Shown: positions 33,026 to 41,801 of the stretch, in pieces
How the letters are laid out: every line of letters starts with the position of its first letter
Numbering within the stretch: the first letter of the stretch is position 1
NCBI GenBank assembly: GCA_002418765.1
Contig: DIET01000012.1
Location: 90,738-132,540, forward strand
Source: Peptococcaceae bacterium UBA5767
GTDB lineage: Bacteria; Bacillota; TC1; UBA5767
Reading direction: 5' to 3'
Length of the DNA stretch: 41,803 nt
The notes under the pieces: model-generated
What the model saw: only the letters and a program-made list of their open reading frames with translations
Told to the model about the DNA's origin: nothing
Databases searched by the model: none
Made by a program: the position numbers and the translations under genes

Positions 33026-34126
33026 ATGTTGGGAAATTATATTGCCACATATATAATAGATGTAGCTGCTCTGGTCTTTTTGTGTTGCTTGATACGCAGC
33101 AATAATATACTGAATAAGAATAGGAAAGGCCCTTTTTATTTAAGCATAACATTAACCGTTTTGATCGTTTTATCAGAGGCTGGGACTTTAATTGCCGGTA
33201 ACGGTGATGCAGATTTGCGCATTTTGAATATTTTCTGCAACGTTTTCGGTTTTGCACTTACTCCCATGCTTCCCATTATTTTAATTGCCATTTTTGATGT
33301 AGGAATTCTTCGAACCAATAAATTGATTATGCTGCCGTCAATTTTGAATATGTTCGCAACAATTTTATCACCCTGGCTCGGATTAATATTTTATGTTGAT
33401 GCAAACAATTATTATGAAAGAGGAAATGTTTTTTATTTTTTCGTAGTTGCTTATATAATAAATTTGACAATCTTGCTCATCAGCGCTGTAAGGACGGGGC
33501 AAAAGTACTATTCTCCAATAAAAGTGAAGATCATCGTTTTGTCGCTGTTTGCAGTAGCCGGTACAAGCATTCAGCTAATATTGCCGTTCGTCTATTCCTC
33601 TTGGCATAGCGTGACGTTGTCCCTTATACTATACTATCTGCTGTTGTCTGAATTTGACGGCAGCTTTGATACGCTGACTAGACTTTACAATCGTGCGGCT
33701 TATGAAAAAATGGCAAATAAGCTTGAAGGAAGAAAGCAATATTCTATTGTCGTTATGGATATCAATAATTTCAAAGAGATTAACGATACATATGGACATG
33801 ATTTTGGTGATGCTGTGTTAAAAAAAGTAGCGACAGTTATAACGAAATCTTTCGACACTCGTTGCACATGTTATCGTGTCGGTGGAGATGAATTCTATAT
33901 TGTCGACAGCGCAACCGATCTGGTAATACTTGAACGTCAGCTTAAGAGCATGACAAATAACCTTGAAAAAGAGCGGCAGAATGACAGCCGTTTACCGACA
34001 GTCGCATTTGGTTACAGCATCTACAAAGGTGAAAAAGGGATTGGTTATAAGGAAGTATTTAAAGAAGCAGACAATCAAATGTACTATTTTAAGAGAATCC
34101 AAAAGAACATGCAAAAAACAATCTGA
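33026..34126 (+). CDS. Membrane-anchored GGDEF diguanylate cyclase
   Basis: A 366-residue protein with about seven hydrophobic helices in residues 1-205 and a C-terminal GGDEF domain: DTLTRLYNRAAYE (215-227), the Mg/GTP site IVVMDINNFKEIND (241-254) and the intact GGDEF at 286-290. The cytoplasmic domain should make cyclic-di-GMP from GTP in response to a signal sensed by the membrane part. The inhibitory I-site RxxD expected five residues before GGDEF is absent, so product inhibition may be missing. Base use is more AT-rich than in neighbouring genes, and decayed DNA precedes it, hinting at transfer. AGGAAAGGA precedes the ATG. Confidence 0.92.
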   Translation: MLGNYIATYIIDVAALVFLCCLIRSNNILNKNRKGPFYLSITLTVLIVLSEAGTLIAGNGDADLRILNIFCNVFGFALTPMLPIILIAIFDVGILRTNKLIMLPSILNMFATILSPWLGLIFYVDANNYYERGNVFYFFVVAYIINLTILLISAVRTGQKYYSPIKVKIIVLSLFAVAGTSIQLILPFVYSSWHSVTLSLILYYLLLSEFDGSFDTLTRLYNRAAYEKMANKLEGRKQYSIVVMDINNFKEINDTYGHDFGDAVLKKVATVITKSFDTRCTCYRVGGDEFYIVDSATDLVILERQLKSMTNNLEKERQNDSRLPTVAFGYSIYKGEKGIGYKEVFKEADNQMYYFKRIQKNMQKTI

Positions 34127-34129
34127 TTT

Positions 34130-34185
34130 GACAGCGTTAAGATATTGTGATTATATCTTATAACCCAAAGTATCTTAACGCTATC
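34130..34185. repeat. Long inverted repeat after the GGDEF gene
   Basis: AGCGTTAAGATA (34133-34144) and TATCTTAACGCT (34171-34182) are a perfect 12-bp inverted repeat, with two more pairs outside one mismatch, and a 26-base AT-rich loop. No T run follows, so it is not a classic terminator; it could be an RNA-stabilising hairpin, a binding site or the scar of an element. Confidence 0.8.
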
Positions 34186-34269
34186 TGTTGACATATAAGG
34201 CTTGCTTTTCCGTACTTTTAAGGTGTATCATAGATATGGCATCAAAGTGTATTTTAAGAAAGAGTATTG

Positions 34270-34312
34270 ACCGAAAGAAGCACATGCAAACAATGAGTTC
34301 ATTCGGTTTTTT
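34270..34312 (+). terminator. Probable terminator upstream of the S-layer gene
   Basis: ACCGAAAGAA (34270-34279) pairs with TTCATTCGGT (34298-34307) at nine of ten positions, with an 18-base loop and a T run after it. It probably ends transcription from the GGDEF gene. Confidence 0.5.
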
Positions 34313-34349
34313 GTTTGCTGGTGATTTCTTTTTTTCATTTTGTCGGGTC

Positions 34350-34377
34350 TTTGATGAGAATTTGATGTTATTATAAG
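34350..34377 (+). promoter_or_regulatory. Possible promoter of the SLH surface protein gene
   Basis: TTTGAT (34350-34355) and TATAAG (34372-34377) with a 16 bp spacer, about 29 bases before the ATG. The match is only fair. Confidence 0.35.
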
Positions 34378-34405
34378 AATAACTGTACGGCCGAAAGGAG
34401 CAACA

Positions 34406-36451
34406 ATGCATAGAAACATGAAAAAAACAAACAAGTTGATTAGTTTGGCAGTTATCGGAGGTCTGGTGCTTTCTCTAATGGTTTCAGGACCGGCTTTGGC
34501 CGTGGCGCCGACACCGACAGAGGTTTTTGCAGAAGAAGTACTCTCGTATACTGAGGGTCAGTTTGAAGAATTTGTCAGACTTTTTGGATTGTTGCGAGAT
34601 GTAGAAAATCCCGGAGATTTTTATACGCTGTATTTAGCGGGGTATGCAAACTTTGATTCTTCGGAGCAGGTACGATTCATGCATCTGGGTAAGGCCATTG
34701 ATTATCTAACGTTTTATACGGGATCGGCGGCCATCAGCGATGTTGCGATGCAACAGTATTACGATGACACAGATACTGCAGGATTGGTAGCTGCGTTATT
34801 ATCTGAATACGGGGACACTCATATTGATGCTGATATTGACCTGGCTATGCAGGATATGAGGACATTGTTGAATATTACCTTGATTATGGAAACCTTTGAT
34901 ACGGCCGTTTTTTATCCAGTCAGTAGTCTTTATGCTGATCTCACACTTGATTCGGATGAACTTCTTGGCTATATGGACACGTATAATTTTTATCTGGATC
35001 CTGATATTGATGAAGAAGAAAATGTTATCCTTGCGTTTCAGGAGTTGGCTGATTATGTGAATCAAGATGCTTCCAGCGCTGACCGTTCACTCGTTGTTTC
35101 TTATCTGGAAGATACAGGACTTGTTGTCGTAGAGAGTTCTGGTGGTGGCGGAGGAGCTCCGATAGAAGAGGAACCAGTGGAGGAACCGGAAGTTGGGGAT
35201 GAAAACATCGATGCCCAGGAGGAAGCAGAAGAAGCAGGCGCCATAGAGGTAGAGACGACGGTCACGACCGAAGATGGTGTGGTTGTAGCAACGGCTACTG
35301 TGAGCGATGATGATATTGATCAGGCTCTGGTCAATGCGTTTGCCATAAAAGACGATAAAGAGGAAGATGATGCGTCTCACAATCAAATTGTGGTACCTAC
35401 TCTGGTGATAGAAGCAATTGACGACACAAGTGCAGAACGCATTGTGGTGGATTTGCCTATGGACAAATTGATGCAGGTTGAGGAACAAGAAAGTATTCAG
35501 TTCGCCGTGAAATCTGAAGTGGGCAGTATTGTATTTACGGTTCAAGATATTCTGGGAGATGATGCAGGCGGTCTACTGACTGAGGACGGAAGCAATCAGC
35601 TGAGTTTAACCATGGAGAAGATCGACGCCAGTCTTTATGCGGATCAGAATATTCCGGAAGATGCTTTGATTGTTGATTTTTCCATTTCCGTCAATGAAAC
35701 AGTGGTTTCAACTTTTAGTAATGCGCTGAAGGTGAAGATACCTTACGTCTTGAAAGAAGGCGAAAACCCAGACAATATTACGGTTTTTCTGATCGATGAA
35801 TCAGGAAATCTTGTGCCCCAGGGCGGTCGTTACCATGCTTCTACAGGAATGGTGACCTTTTATACGGATCACTTTAGTTCCTATGTGGCCATGAGAAGCA
35901 TTAGAGAGTTTCTGGATGTTGATGTCGATTTCTGGGGGCATGCTTACATCTCATCCATGGGGGGCAAAGGTTACATGCAGGGTTATCCTGATGGAACATT
36001 TAAACCCAATGGTGCTGTCACCAGAGCAGAATTCATTACCATGATGGTGAATATGTATTGTTTGCGTGGTGATGTGTCGGATCTTCCCTTTGATGATGTG
36101 CATGCAGAACAATGGTTTGCGCCATATATAGCTGCTGCTTATGGTGAAGGATTGGTTTCTGGAAAAACGCTGACAATTTTTGATCCTGCTGGAGCCATTA
36201 CCAGGCAAGAGGCGGCTGTCATGCTAGGGCATATGCTAGGCCATTTGGGCTTTGTTTCCGATACAAATCAATCGCAGTTGGAGCAGTTTGCGGATCAGGA
36301 GGAAATTGCTTTGTGGGCTCGCCCCAGCGTTGATTTTGCTGTCAGAGAGGGTTTATTTTCCGGGAAACCTAACCAGATGTTTGATCCCCATGGTATATTG
36401 ACTCGCGCAGAAGCAGCTACTACGTTATTTATGCTATTAAATGACCAGTAA
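34406..36451 (+). CDS. S-layer-type surface protein with three SLH domains
   Basis: A 681-residue secreted protein. A signal peptide (1-33, ending GPALA) is followed by an unrecognised acidic helical region (35-240), a glycine hinge SSGGGGGAP (244-252), a Glu-rich linker, and a beta-rich part (285-497) with VTFYTDHFSSYVAM, common in SLH proteins. Three SLH repeats close the protein (about 504-552, 562-612, 628-680), with motifs GYPDGTFKPNGAVTRAEF, FDPAGAITRQEA and FDPHGILTRAEA. SLH domains bind pyruvylated secondary cell-wall polymer, so it sits on the cell wall. AAGGAG supports ATG 34406. It is upstream of polysaccharide-regulation genes, fitting a cell-envelope locus. Confidence 0.92.
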   Translation: MHRNMKKTNKLISLAVIGGLVLSLMVSGPALAVAPTPTEVFAEEVLSYTEGQFEEFVRLFGLLRDVENPGDFYTLYLAGYANFDSSEQVRFMHLGKAIDYLTFYTGSAAISDVAMQQYYDDTDTAGLVAALLSEYGDTHIDADIDLAMQDMRTLLNITLIMETFDTAVFYPVSSLYADLTLDSDELLGYMDTYNFYLDPDIDEEENVILAFQELADYVNQDASSADRSLVVSYLEDTGLVVVESSGGGGGAPIEEEPVEEPEVGDENIDAQEEAEEAGAIEVETTVTTEDGVVVATATVSDDDIDQALVNAFAIKDDKEEDDASHNQIVVPTLVIEAIDDTSAERIVVDLPMDKLMQVEEQESIQFAVKSEVGSIVFTVQDILGDDAGGLLTEDGSNQLSLTMEKIDASLYADQNIPEDALIVDFSISVNETVVSTFSNALKVKIPYVLKEGENPDNITVFLIDESGNLVPQGGRYHASTGMVTFYTDHFSSYVAMRSIREFLDVDVDFWGHAYISSMGGKGYMQGYPDGTFKPNGAVTRAEFITMMVNMYCLRGDVSDLPFDDVHAEQWFAPYIAAAYGEGLVSGKTLTIFDPAGAITRQEAAVMLGHMLGHLGFVSDTNQSQLEQFADQEEIALWARPSVDFAVREGLFSGKPNQMFDPHGILTRAEAATTLFMLLNDQ

Positions 36452-36492
36452 ATATGTTGTGGAGAAACTCCTTATGGATGTTGACTATGTGA

Positions 36493-37056
36493 ATGATGAT
36501 GAAACATATTAGAATTTATCTGGCGATGGCTTTAGGCCTCGCCAGTTTGGTCGTTGTTGGCATTGCTGTGCCTTTTTTACTGACGGGGCGCTTGCAAGAT
36601 GAGATTACGTTTTGTCCGATAGATAGGAGTCTGGAACAAATGGATTTAGCGGATGAAACGGGTGAGAGGCCCGGTTCGGTAGGCGAAGACCTGGTTTTGG
36701 GCAGTGGACAAGGAGAATGGTATAAAGAAGATGGTTTAATTCAGGATTCATTGGAAATGAAATCCAATAACCATGATAGCGTGAATCAGTTGGAAAACGT
36801 CAAAGAGCTAGATGAATATTGGCTAACGAGAGAAATCGAAAAAAGTCAAGATGAAATTAAGCAGGCAGATTTGGAGAGAGGATTGGCTATTTTAGAGCAG
36901 CTCGATACCGACTATTTGTATCGATTATCTGAAGATGGTTTTACAGAAGAAGAAAAATTACAGGCTGAGGATTTTTTGCGCTCTGAACTTTCGGAGGATG
37001 ATGTGCAGGTGGTCATGGTCTTGGTTAGAAAATACATCCATTTGCTCCAAGAATAA
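36493..37056 (+). CDS. Membrane-anchored hypothetical protein
   Basis: A 187-residue protein of unknown family. A single N-terminal hydrophobic segment (about 8-31, IYLAMALGLASLVVVGIAVPF) anchors a very acidic, probably helical domain outside the membrane. Three ATGs in a row (36493, 36496, 36499) can start it; none has a strong ribosome binding site. It lies between the SLH protein and the Wzz-like gene in the same direction with short gaps, so a role in surface polymer assembly is a guess from context. Confidence 0.7.
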   Translation: MMMKHIRIYLAMALGLASLVVVGIAVPFLLTGRLQDEITFCPIDRSLEQMDLADETGERPGSVGEDLVLGSGQGEWYKEDGLIQDSLEMKSNNHDSVNQLENVKELDEYWLTREIEKSQDEIKQADLERGLAILEQLDTDYLYRLSEDGFTEEEKLQAEDFLRSELSEDDVQVVMVLVRKYIHLLQE

Positions 37057-37100
37057 AGGTTTAGTGCTATACCTGTTTGCAGATAGAGAGGGACAGAACG

Positions 37101-37799
37101 ATGCATGATGAATATGATGAAATAGATTTACGGGAACTGATTCACTTGCTCTTGGCTGGCTGGAAATGGATGGTTCTGTTTGTGCTTGTTGCCGTTTTCC
37201 TTTCAGGATATGTGACCACCCGGATGATTGAGCCTGTGTACGAAGCGAAATCTACATTGTTCATTGGGAAAGAGAGTGATTCTATCGCAGGTATCAGCTT
37301 AAGTGATTTGCAGATTGATAATCAGTTGGTGGTGGATTACCAGGAATTGATCAAAACCAGGTTGGTCACCCAGGAAGTGATCGATGATCTGGGTCTGCAA
37401 ACCTCGGTAGATAACTTGGTGGAAAGACTCAGTGTGTCTGGGATTAAGGACTCCAGGTTTATCCATATTTCATTTCGGGATACGAACCCTGAATTGGCGA
37501 CTAAGATTACCAATGCGCTGTCGCTCTCCTTGGTTCAGCATGCTGAGGATATCGTTGGTGCTGAAAATGTGGTTATCGTCGACTCGGCCATTTTGCCATT
37601 GCATCCTGTGGAACCGAATATTTATATGAATGTAGCGATAGCTGGTATTTTGGGTCTGATGTTAGCCATTTTTCTAATTTTTGGGCTTCACATGTTGGAC
37701 AATACACTGAAAAGAGAAGAGGATGTGGAAAATTTGTTGGGTATACCAGTGCTTGGTGTGGTACCTAGGTTTGCGGAAGATAAGAGGACTGAGAAATGA
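37101..37799 (+). CDS. Wzz/YwqC-type polysaccharide co-polymerase (kinase modulator)
   Basis: A 232-residue Wzz-domain protein with two membrane helices (about 22-40 and 178-204) around an extracytoplasmic loop. The first helix follows IDLRELIHLLLAGWKW, typical of capsular chain-length regulators, and the C-terminal segment LKREEDVENLLGIPVLGVVP is the cytoplasmic juxtamembrane part that activates BY-kinases in Firmicutes. GAGAGGGA supports ATG 37101. It overlaps the kinase gene by four bases (ATGA). Confidence 0.9.
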   Translation: MHDEYDEIDLRELIHLLLAGWKWMVLFVLVAVFLSGYVTTRMIEPVYEAKSTLFIGKESDSIAGISLSDLQIDNQLVVDYQELIKTRLVTQEVIDDLGLQTSVDNLVERLSVSGIKDSRFIHISFRDTNPELATKITNALSLSLVQHAEDIVGAENVVIVDSAILPLHPVEPNIYMNVAIAGILGLMLAIFLIFGLHMLDNTLKREEDVENLLGIPVLGVVPRFAEDKRTEK

Positions 37800-38521
37800 G
37801 CAAAAATGATTTGATTGCGCAACATAATCCCAAATCTCCGGCGTCAGAAGCCTACCGCATGATACGGACCAACCTGGAGTATGCTGGTGTGACTGGAAGT
37901 AAGAAAGTGATTCTGATCACTTCGGCGCTGGCGGGAGAAGGAAAAACCACGACGTTGACCAATCTTGCCGTTACCCTTGCCCACAGTGGATTGAAAATTT
38001 TGGTTGTGGACGCTGATCTTCGGAGACCGAGCATTCACAAAGTATTTCATATAAGGAAATCTCCAGGGCTTACCAATTATCTGGTTAAGGATATACCTGT
38101 AGGAGACATTATTCAGAAAAATACTCCACTAGATCAACTCCATTATATGGCGGCGGGTGCCAATCCTCCACTTGCTTCTGAGCTACTGGCATCCCAGAAA
38201 ATGATCGACTTATTGCAGCAGTGCAGAGATGAGTACGATTATATTTTGGTTGATTCTCCCCCTCTTCTCAGTGTAACGGATGCCAGTATTCTGGCAACAC
38301 GGGTTGATGGGACTATCTTGTGCATTGCCCAGGGTAAGACCAATGTGGAAGCTGTGAAGGCAGCCAAGCGATCCTTGGATAAGGTTAATGCTTCTGTGTT
38401 GGGAGCGGTTTTGACCAAAGCAGAATTCACCAAAGGCATATATGCTTATCATTACTATGATTACCAATACATGGAGGATGAAGAACATCGGAAACGTAAT
38501 TGGTTTGGACGGAAAAAATAA
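37796..38521 (+). CDS. Bacterial tyrosine kinase (CpsD/CapB/YwqD type)
   Basis: A 241-residue BY-kinase. Walker A is AGEGKTTT (46-53), Walker A' is LVVDADLRRPS (69-79) and Walker B is YILVDSPPLL. The C-terminal tail has a tyrosine cluster, six Tyr between 216 and 225 (YAYHYYDYQY), the usual autophosphorylation site. Together with the preceding Wzz-like partner it controls export or length of a surface polysaccharide. The polymer glycosyltransferase genes are not in the window, nor is a YwqE-type phosphatase. A strong terminator follows. Confidence 0.93.
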   Translation: MSKNDLIAQHNPKSPASEAYRMIRTNLEYAGVTGSKKVILITSALAGEGKTTTLTNLAVTLAHSGLKILVVDADLRRPSIHKVFHIRKSPGLTNYLVKDIPVGDIIQKNTPLDQLHYMAAGANPPLASELLASQKMIDLLQQCRDEYDYILVDSPPLLSVTDASILATRVDGTILCIAQGKTNVEAVKAAKRSLDKVNASVLGAVLTKAEFTKGIYAYHYYDYQYMEDEEHRKRNWFGRKK

Positions 38522-38575
38522 TGGATAATAGTGTAATTGGCAAATAAAGGGAGATGGGCCCACCATGGTTCAAGC

Positions 38576-38612
38576 AGAAGGCAAGCAGATTTGATTCTGC
38601 TTGCCTTCTTTG
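38576..38612 (+). terminator. Terminator after the tyrosine kinase gene
   Basis: A perfect 13-bp stem (38576-38588 with 38597-38609) with an 8-base loop and a TTTG tail. It separates the convergent kinase and PLP-enzyme genes. Confidence 0.85.
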
Positions 38613-38633
38613 TAAAAAGCTGCCACACTTGGC

Positions 38634-39632
38634 TTAAGATTTTTCCCAAAAACGAGCATGGGTGTCGGAGAAAATACCTGGAGCGCCACCTGTGTGTAAG
38701 AATAAGACGCGCTGTCCTGGTTGAATGAGACCTTGTTCTATGGCTTGCATTAGCCCTAAAAATGCTTTTCCAGTATAGCAGTAGTCAAGGATGATGCCTT
38801 CGCATCGGGCCATGAGTTGCATGATCGCGTGCGTTTTTGTATCAGACTTATTGTACCCTTTTCCTACGGTTTCCATGATGATGCGGGGAGGTTTTGCGTT
38901 CAAGTTTAGGTTTAGGTTCAGGTTGTATAGTCGATTTGTCTGTTCCATGGATGTGGAAATCAGGGTATGCAGGGCTACCTCTTCGTTTTTGGGGAACAAG
39001 ACATTCATGCCCAAAATTTCAAAAGGAGCCTGGTATAGCATTTTCCCTAAATTTAGTCCGGCAAAGGTGCCTCCAGAACCCACGGCCACCACCAAAATAT
39101 CAATGGTTTGGTTCATGTCCTCTAGTTGGTCTAGGATTTCTTTTATGGCTTCGACATAACCTAAGATCCCCAACGGTGAACTGCCACCCAGGGGAATTTC
39201 ATAGACGATTTTGTTGAGTTTGGCATAGTGATTCAACACGCGGGTGCGAACCTCTTCATCCGATTCTTGTTCTTGCTTAAAATTCAATTCGGCTCCGAAA
39301 AGCTGGTCTAAGAGTAGATTGCCAGAGGGTTGCGGAGGTTTTTCCCCAGAGAGAATGAGACCGCACGACAGGCCCGCCATCGAGGCTGCGGCAGCCGTAA
39401 GCCTTCCGTGGTTGGTTTGCACACCGCCATAAGTGAGCAGTGTGTCAGCCTTTTGGTCCAGTGCGTCCTGCACCAGGTAAGCCAGTTTTCGAATTTTGTT
39501 GCCGCCTAACCCGATGCCGTTTAAATCATCACGTTTGATCAAGAGTTCTACACCGGTTTTTTGGGAGAGAATCGGAAGGGTGTGCAGGGGCGTGGTGAGA
39601 AGTGGATACTGAATTTTTCTTACAGTTTTCAT
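38634..39632 (-). CDS. PLP-dependent D-cysteine desulfhydrase / ACC deaminase-like enzyme
   Basis: A 332-residue fold-type II PLP enzyme. IKRDDLNGIGLGGNKIRKL places the PLP lysine at K46, and GGVQTNHGR is the cofactor-side motif shared by D-cysteine desulfhydrase and 1-aminocyclopropane-1-carboxylate deaminase. The phosphate-binding VGSGGTFAGL segment follows. The likely reaction is release of pyruvate, ammonia and sulfide from D-cysteine, but a close paralogue with another amino acid is possible. AAGGA eight bases upstream supports ATG 39632; the frame is open to 39749 but that part covers the promoter. It contains an odd run of alternating Asn-Leu (LYNLNLNLNLNAK). Confidence 0.85.
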   Translation of the reverse strand: MKTVRKIQYPLLTTPLHTLPILSQKTGVELLIKRDDLNGIGLGGNKIRKLAYLVQDALDQKADTLLTYGGVQTNHGRLTAAAASMAGLSCGLILSGEKPPQPSGNLLLDQLFGAELNFKQEQESDEEVRTRVLNHYAKLNKIVYEIPLGGSSPLGILGYVEAIKEILDQLEDMNQTIDILVVAVGSGGTFAGLNLGKMLYQAPFEILGMNVLFPKNEEVALHTLISTSMEQTNRLYNLNLNLNLNAKPPRIIMETVGKGYNKSDTKTHAIMQLMARCEGIILDYCYTGKAFLGLMQAIEQGLIQPGQRVLFLHTGGAPGIFSDTHARFWEKS

Positions 39633-39660
39633 GGAATGAATCCTTTCCAGTGAAGATACC

Positions 39661-39710
39661 ATTTTATTACACAACATAATTTTACTGATATCTCTACATT
39701 GTAATAAAAT
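39661..39710. repeat. Inverted repeat around the PLP-enzyme promoter (operator candidate)
   Basis: ATTTTATTACA (39661-39671) and TGTAATAAAAT (39700-39710) are a perfect 11-bp inverted repeat with a 28-base spacer. One arm touches the -35 box and the other lies in the early transcript, so a looping or dimeric repressor could bind both. Confidence 0.75.
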
Positions 39711-39713
39711 CAA
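39685..39713 (-). promoter_or_regulatory. Predicted promoter of the PLP-enzyme gene
   Basis: On the minus strand TTGATT (39713-39708) and TATCAG (39690-39685) with a 17 bp spacer; fair matches, at a sensible distance from ATG 39632. Confidence 0.45.
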
Positions 39714-39952
39714 GACTGATGTTGAACTGTTGACTGTGACGGCAGGCATTGATTTTGATGCTAAAATAAGAAACTGATTTCATTATAGGCTTTACGCCAA
39801 GAAATGCCAACATGACATTGGAAAAGGAGAATGATGGGGTGAAGCCCAGCGAAGGGAACTTGCCAGCAGTCGATATCGTCTAATGACAGATGATATTGGA
39901 CAGGGAACACTGGATGCATTCGGAATTCTATCGTGACTACGGAGGGAAAGCA

Positions 39953-41758
39953 ATGAACACAAAGACGTTTTTCAGCAAAGACCATGTGACCCAATGGGGA
40001 AAAAATCTCGTAGATACCATACGAAGGTATCCCGTTACTCTTTTTATGATTTATGCACTAGCCACCTTGGCAATCTATCGCTTGGAAGCCCCATATGCTT
40101 ATGGGCACGAAATATTTGATATTTTGGATCGCTGGATGTTGACGCTTCTATTGGGTTTCAGTTTGAGCTTGCTTGTCGAGGCATTTTGGGAAAGAATGGG
40201 TGGAAAGCTATGGACTCGTCTGATTTCCATTGGTGTTCTGGCTGTTTTTTTGTTGGTTTATCAGCAAGAGGTTATGGCTCATTATGAACAGAACAGAGTG
40301 CTGGTACGTCATTTTTTGCTGATTGTGGCTAATTTGTTTGCTTTTAGTGTGGTGCCATATTTCTTGAATCGTAAAAATTATTCCTTTTATGTGGTGCATC
40401 TCATGGCAAGATTGATAGAAACGCTGGCTTACACCGTGGTGCTGGGATTGGGGTTCACTGCAATTTTGTTTGCTATACAGAACTTGCTATACAGTCAATT
40501 GAATGATCATCTTTATGCGCACTTTTGGATTTTTTCTTTTGCGGTTTTTGCTGTAACCTATTTTCTATCCGGTATTCCCAAGCTCTCTGACGATGTGGGA
40601 AGAGAAGAATTTGGCAAGGTATTAAAAGGTCTATTCCTATACATCATTTTGCCACTTCTGAGTGTGTATAGTGTGGTGCTTTATGCCTATTTCTTTCGCA
40701 TTCTGTTTCAAATGGACTGGCCATCGGGGATGGTGTCCTATTTGGTCATATTCTCTTCAGCCATTGGTATGCTGAGTATTTTTGTACTCTATCCCATTTC
40801 TAAAGAAAGCCGTTGGTGTGAGCTATTTGTGCGTTGGTATCCACGCTTGGTGCTCCCTTTATTGGCGATGATGTTTGTGGCCATTGTGATGCGCATCAAT
40901 CAATATGGTATTACGGAAAATCGCTACTTCATTTTGCTCGGGGGAATCTGGGTTACCTTCGGATACTTGTATTTTAATATTCGTAGAGGCAAACGCCATA
41001 TTGTCTTGGTGTTGGTTCTGGTGATTCTCCTTCTACTTTCGGGTGTTGGGCCTCTGAGCGCCTTTGATGTTTCAATGCGTTCTCAGAACAATCGCTTTGA
41101 GCAACTGCTGCGTCAATATGACATGCTTGATGAGCAAACAGGAAAAATTCAGTCATCCCCTTTGCACAAGACCGTGGAGGAAGGTGATTTGTTACAACTC
41201 TATGAGATTGCCGACTATTTTTCTCGACGCGATGAACTTGGATCACTTAGAGCCTGGCCCTTAGACAAAGAAGAGGTGACCCAAGAGCAATGGAGTGAGC
41301 TACTTGGGGGTGACCGGCCTCAGATAGCAGAAGAACATTGGGCATTTTATTTTCAGTATGTGTGGAATAGAGAGAACCGGGATCCTATCGTTATTTCTAA
41401 TTATGATCTTATCTTTGGTATTGCAGGCTATCAACAGGCTAATGGTGGGGAAAACTTGTCTGATAATCCTAGTTTTGTAGGTGAGGATGCCACGTGGAGT
41501 CTGGGGTTGGAAGATGATTTCCTACTGACGCTAAGACGGGATCAGACGGTTGTGTATCAATTTGATTTGCAGGAATATGCTGAAGATCTTTATCAACAAA
41601 ATGACCAAAGCGAAGAAAAATATGTTGATCAGGATATGAGAATTGAAGAGCAAACGGATGACGTAAGGGTCATGATCCTCATTACACGTATGGGAGGAAA
41701 CATGCAAGATGGTGGGGTGCAGGAAGTTGAGCTGGATTGTTTGGTAGATATATTGTAA
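39953..41758 (+). CDS. DUF4153-type polytopic membrane protein
   Basis: A 601-residue protein with ten or more hydrophobic helices in residues 1-395 and a soluble, acidic C-terminal domain of about 200 residues. The pattern and the motif region ETLAYTVVLGLGFTAILFAIQNLL match the DUF4153 family of unknown function. The hydrophobic part ends near LLLLSGVGPLSAFDVSMRSQ, after which the chain is outside the membrane. GGAGGGA seven bases upstream decides ATG 39953. It is a single-gene unit with its own terminator. Confidence 0.8.
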   Translation: MNTKTFFSKDHVTQWGKNLVDTIRRYPVTLFMIYALATLAIYRLEAPYAYGHEIFDILDRWMLTLLLGFSLSLLVEAFWERMGGKLWTRLISIGVLAVFLLVYQQEVMAHYEQNRVLVRHFLLIVANLFAFSVVPYFLNRKNYSFYVVHLMARLIETLAYTVVLGLGFTAILFAIQNLLYSQLNDHLYAHFWIFSFAVFAVTYFLSGIPKLSDDVGREEFGKVLKGLFLYIILPLLSVYSVVLYAYFFRILFQMDWPSGMVSYLVIFSSAIGMLSIFVLYPISKESRWCELFVRWYPRLVLPLLAMMFVAIVMRINQYGITENRYFILLGGIWVTFGYLYFNIRRGKRHIVLVLVLVILLLLSGVGPLSAFDVSMRSQNNRFEQLLRQYDMLDEQTGKIQSSPLHKTVEEGDLLQLYEIADYFSRRDELGSLRAWPLDKEEVTQEQWSELLGGDRPQIAEEHWAFYFQYVWNRENRDPIVISNYDLIFGIAGYQQANGGENLSDNPSFVGEDATWSLGLEDDFLLTLRRDQTVVYQFDLQEYAEDLYQQNDQSEEKYVDQDMRIEEQTDDVRVMILITRMGGNMQDGGVQEVELDCLVDIL

Positions 41759-41771
41759 GTTCATAGACAAG

Positions 41772-41801
41772 AAAAAGGCAGAGCTTGGCTCTGCCTTTTT
41801 C
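41772..41801 (+). terminator. Terminator of the DUF4153 gene
   Basis: A perfect 13-bp stem (41772-41784 with 41788-41800), TTG loop, with the 3' arm ending in five T. Symmetric A and T runs make it usable from both sides. Confidence 0.9.

Noticed and set aside
39835..39900. Riboswitch-like GC-rich segment before the DUF4153 gene
   Set aside because: A few bases resemble fluoride or cobalamin riboswitch cores, but the conserved patterns are not met and no terminator or ribosome-site sequestering hairpin is visible.
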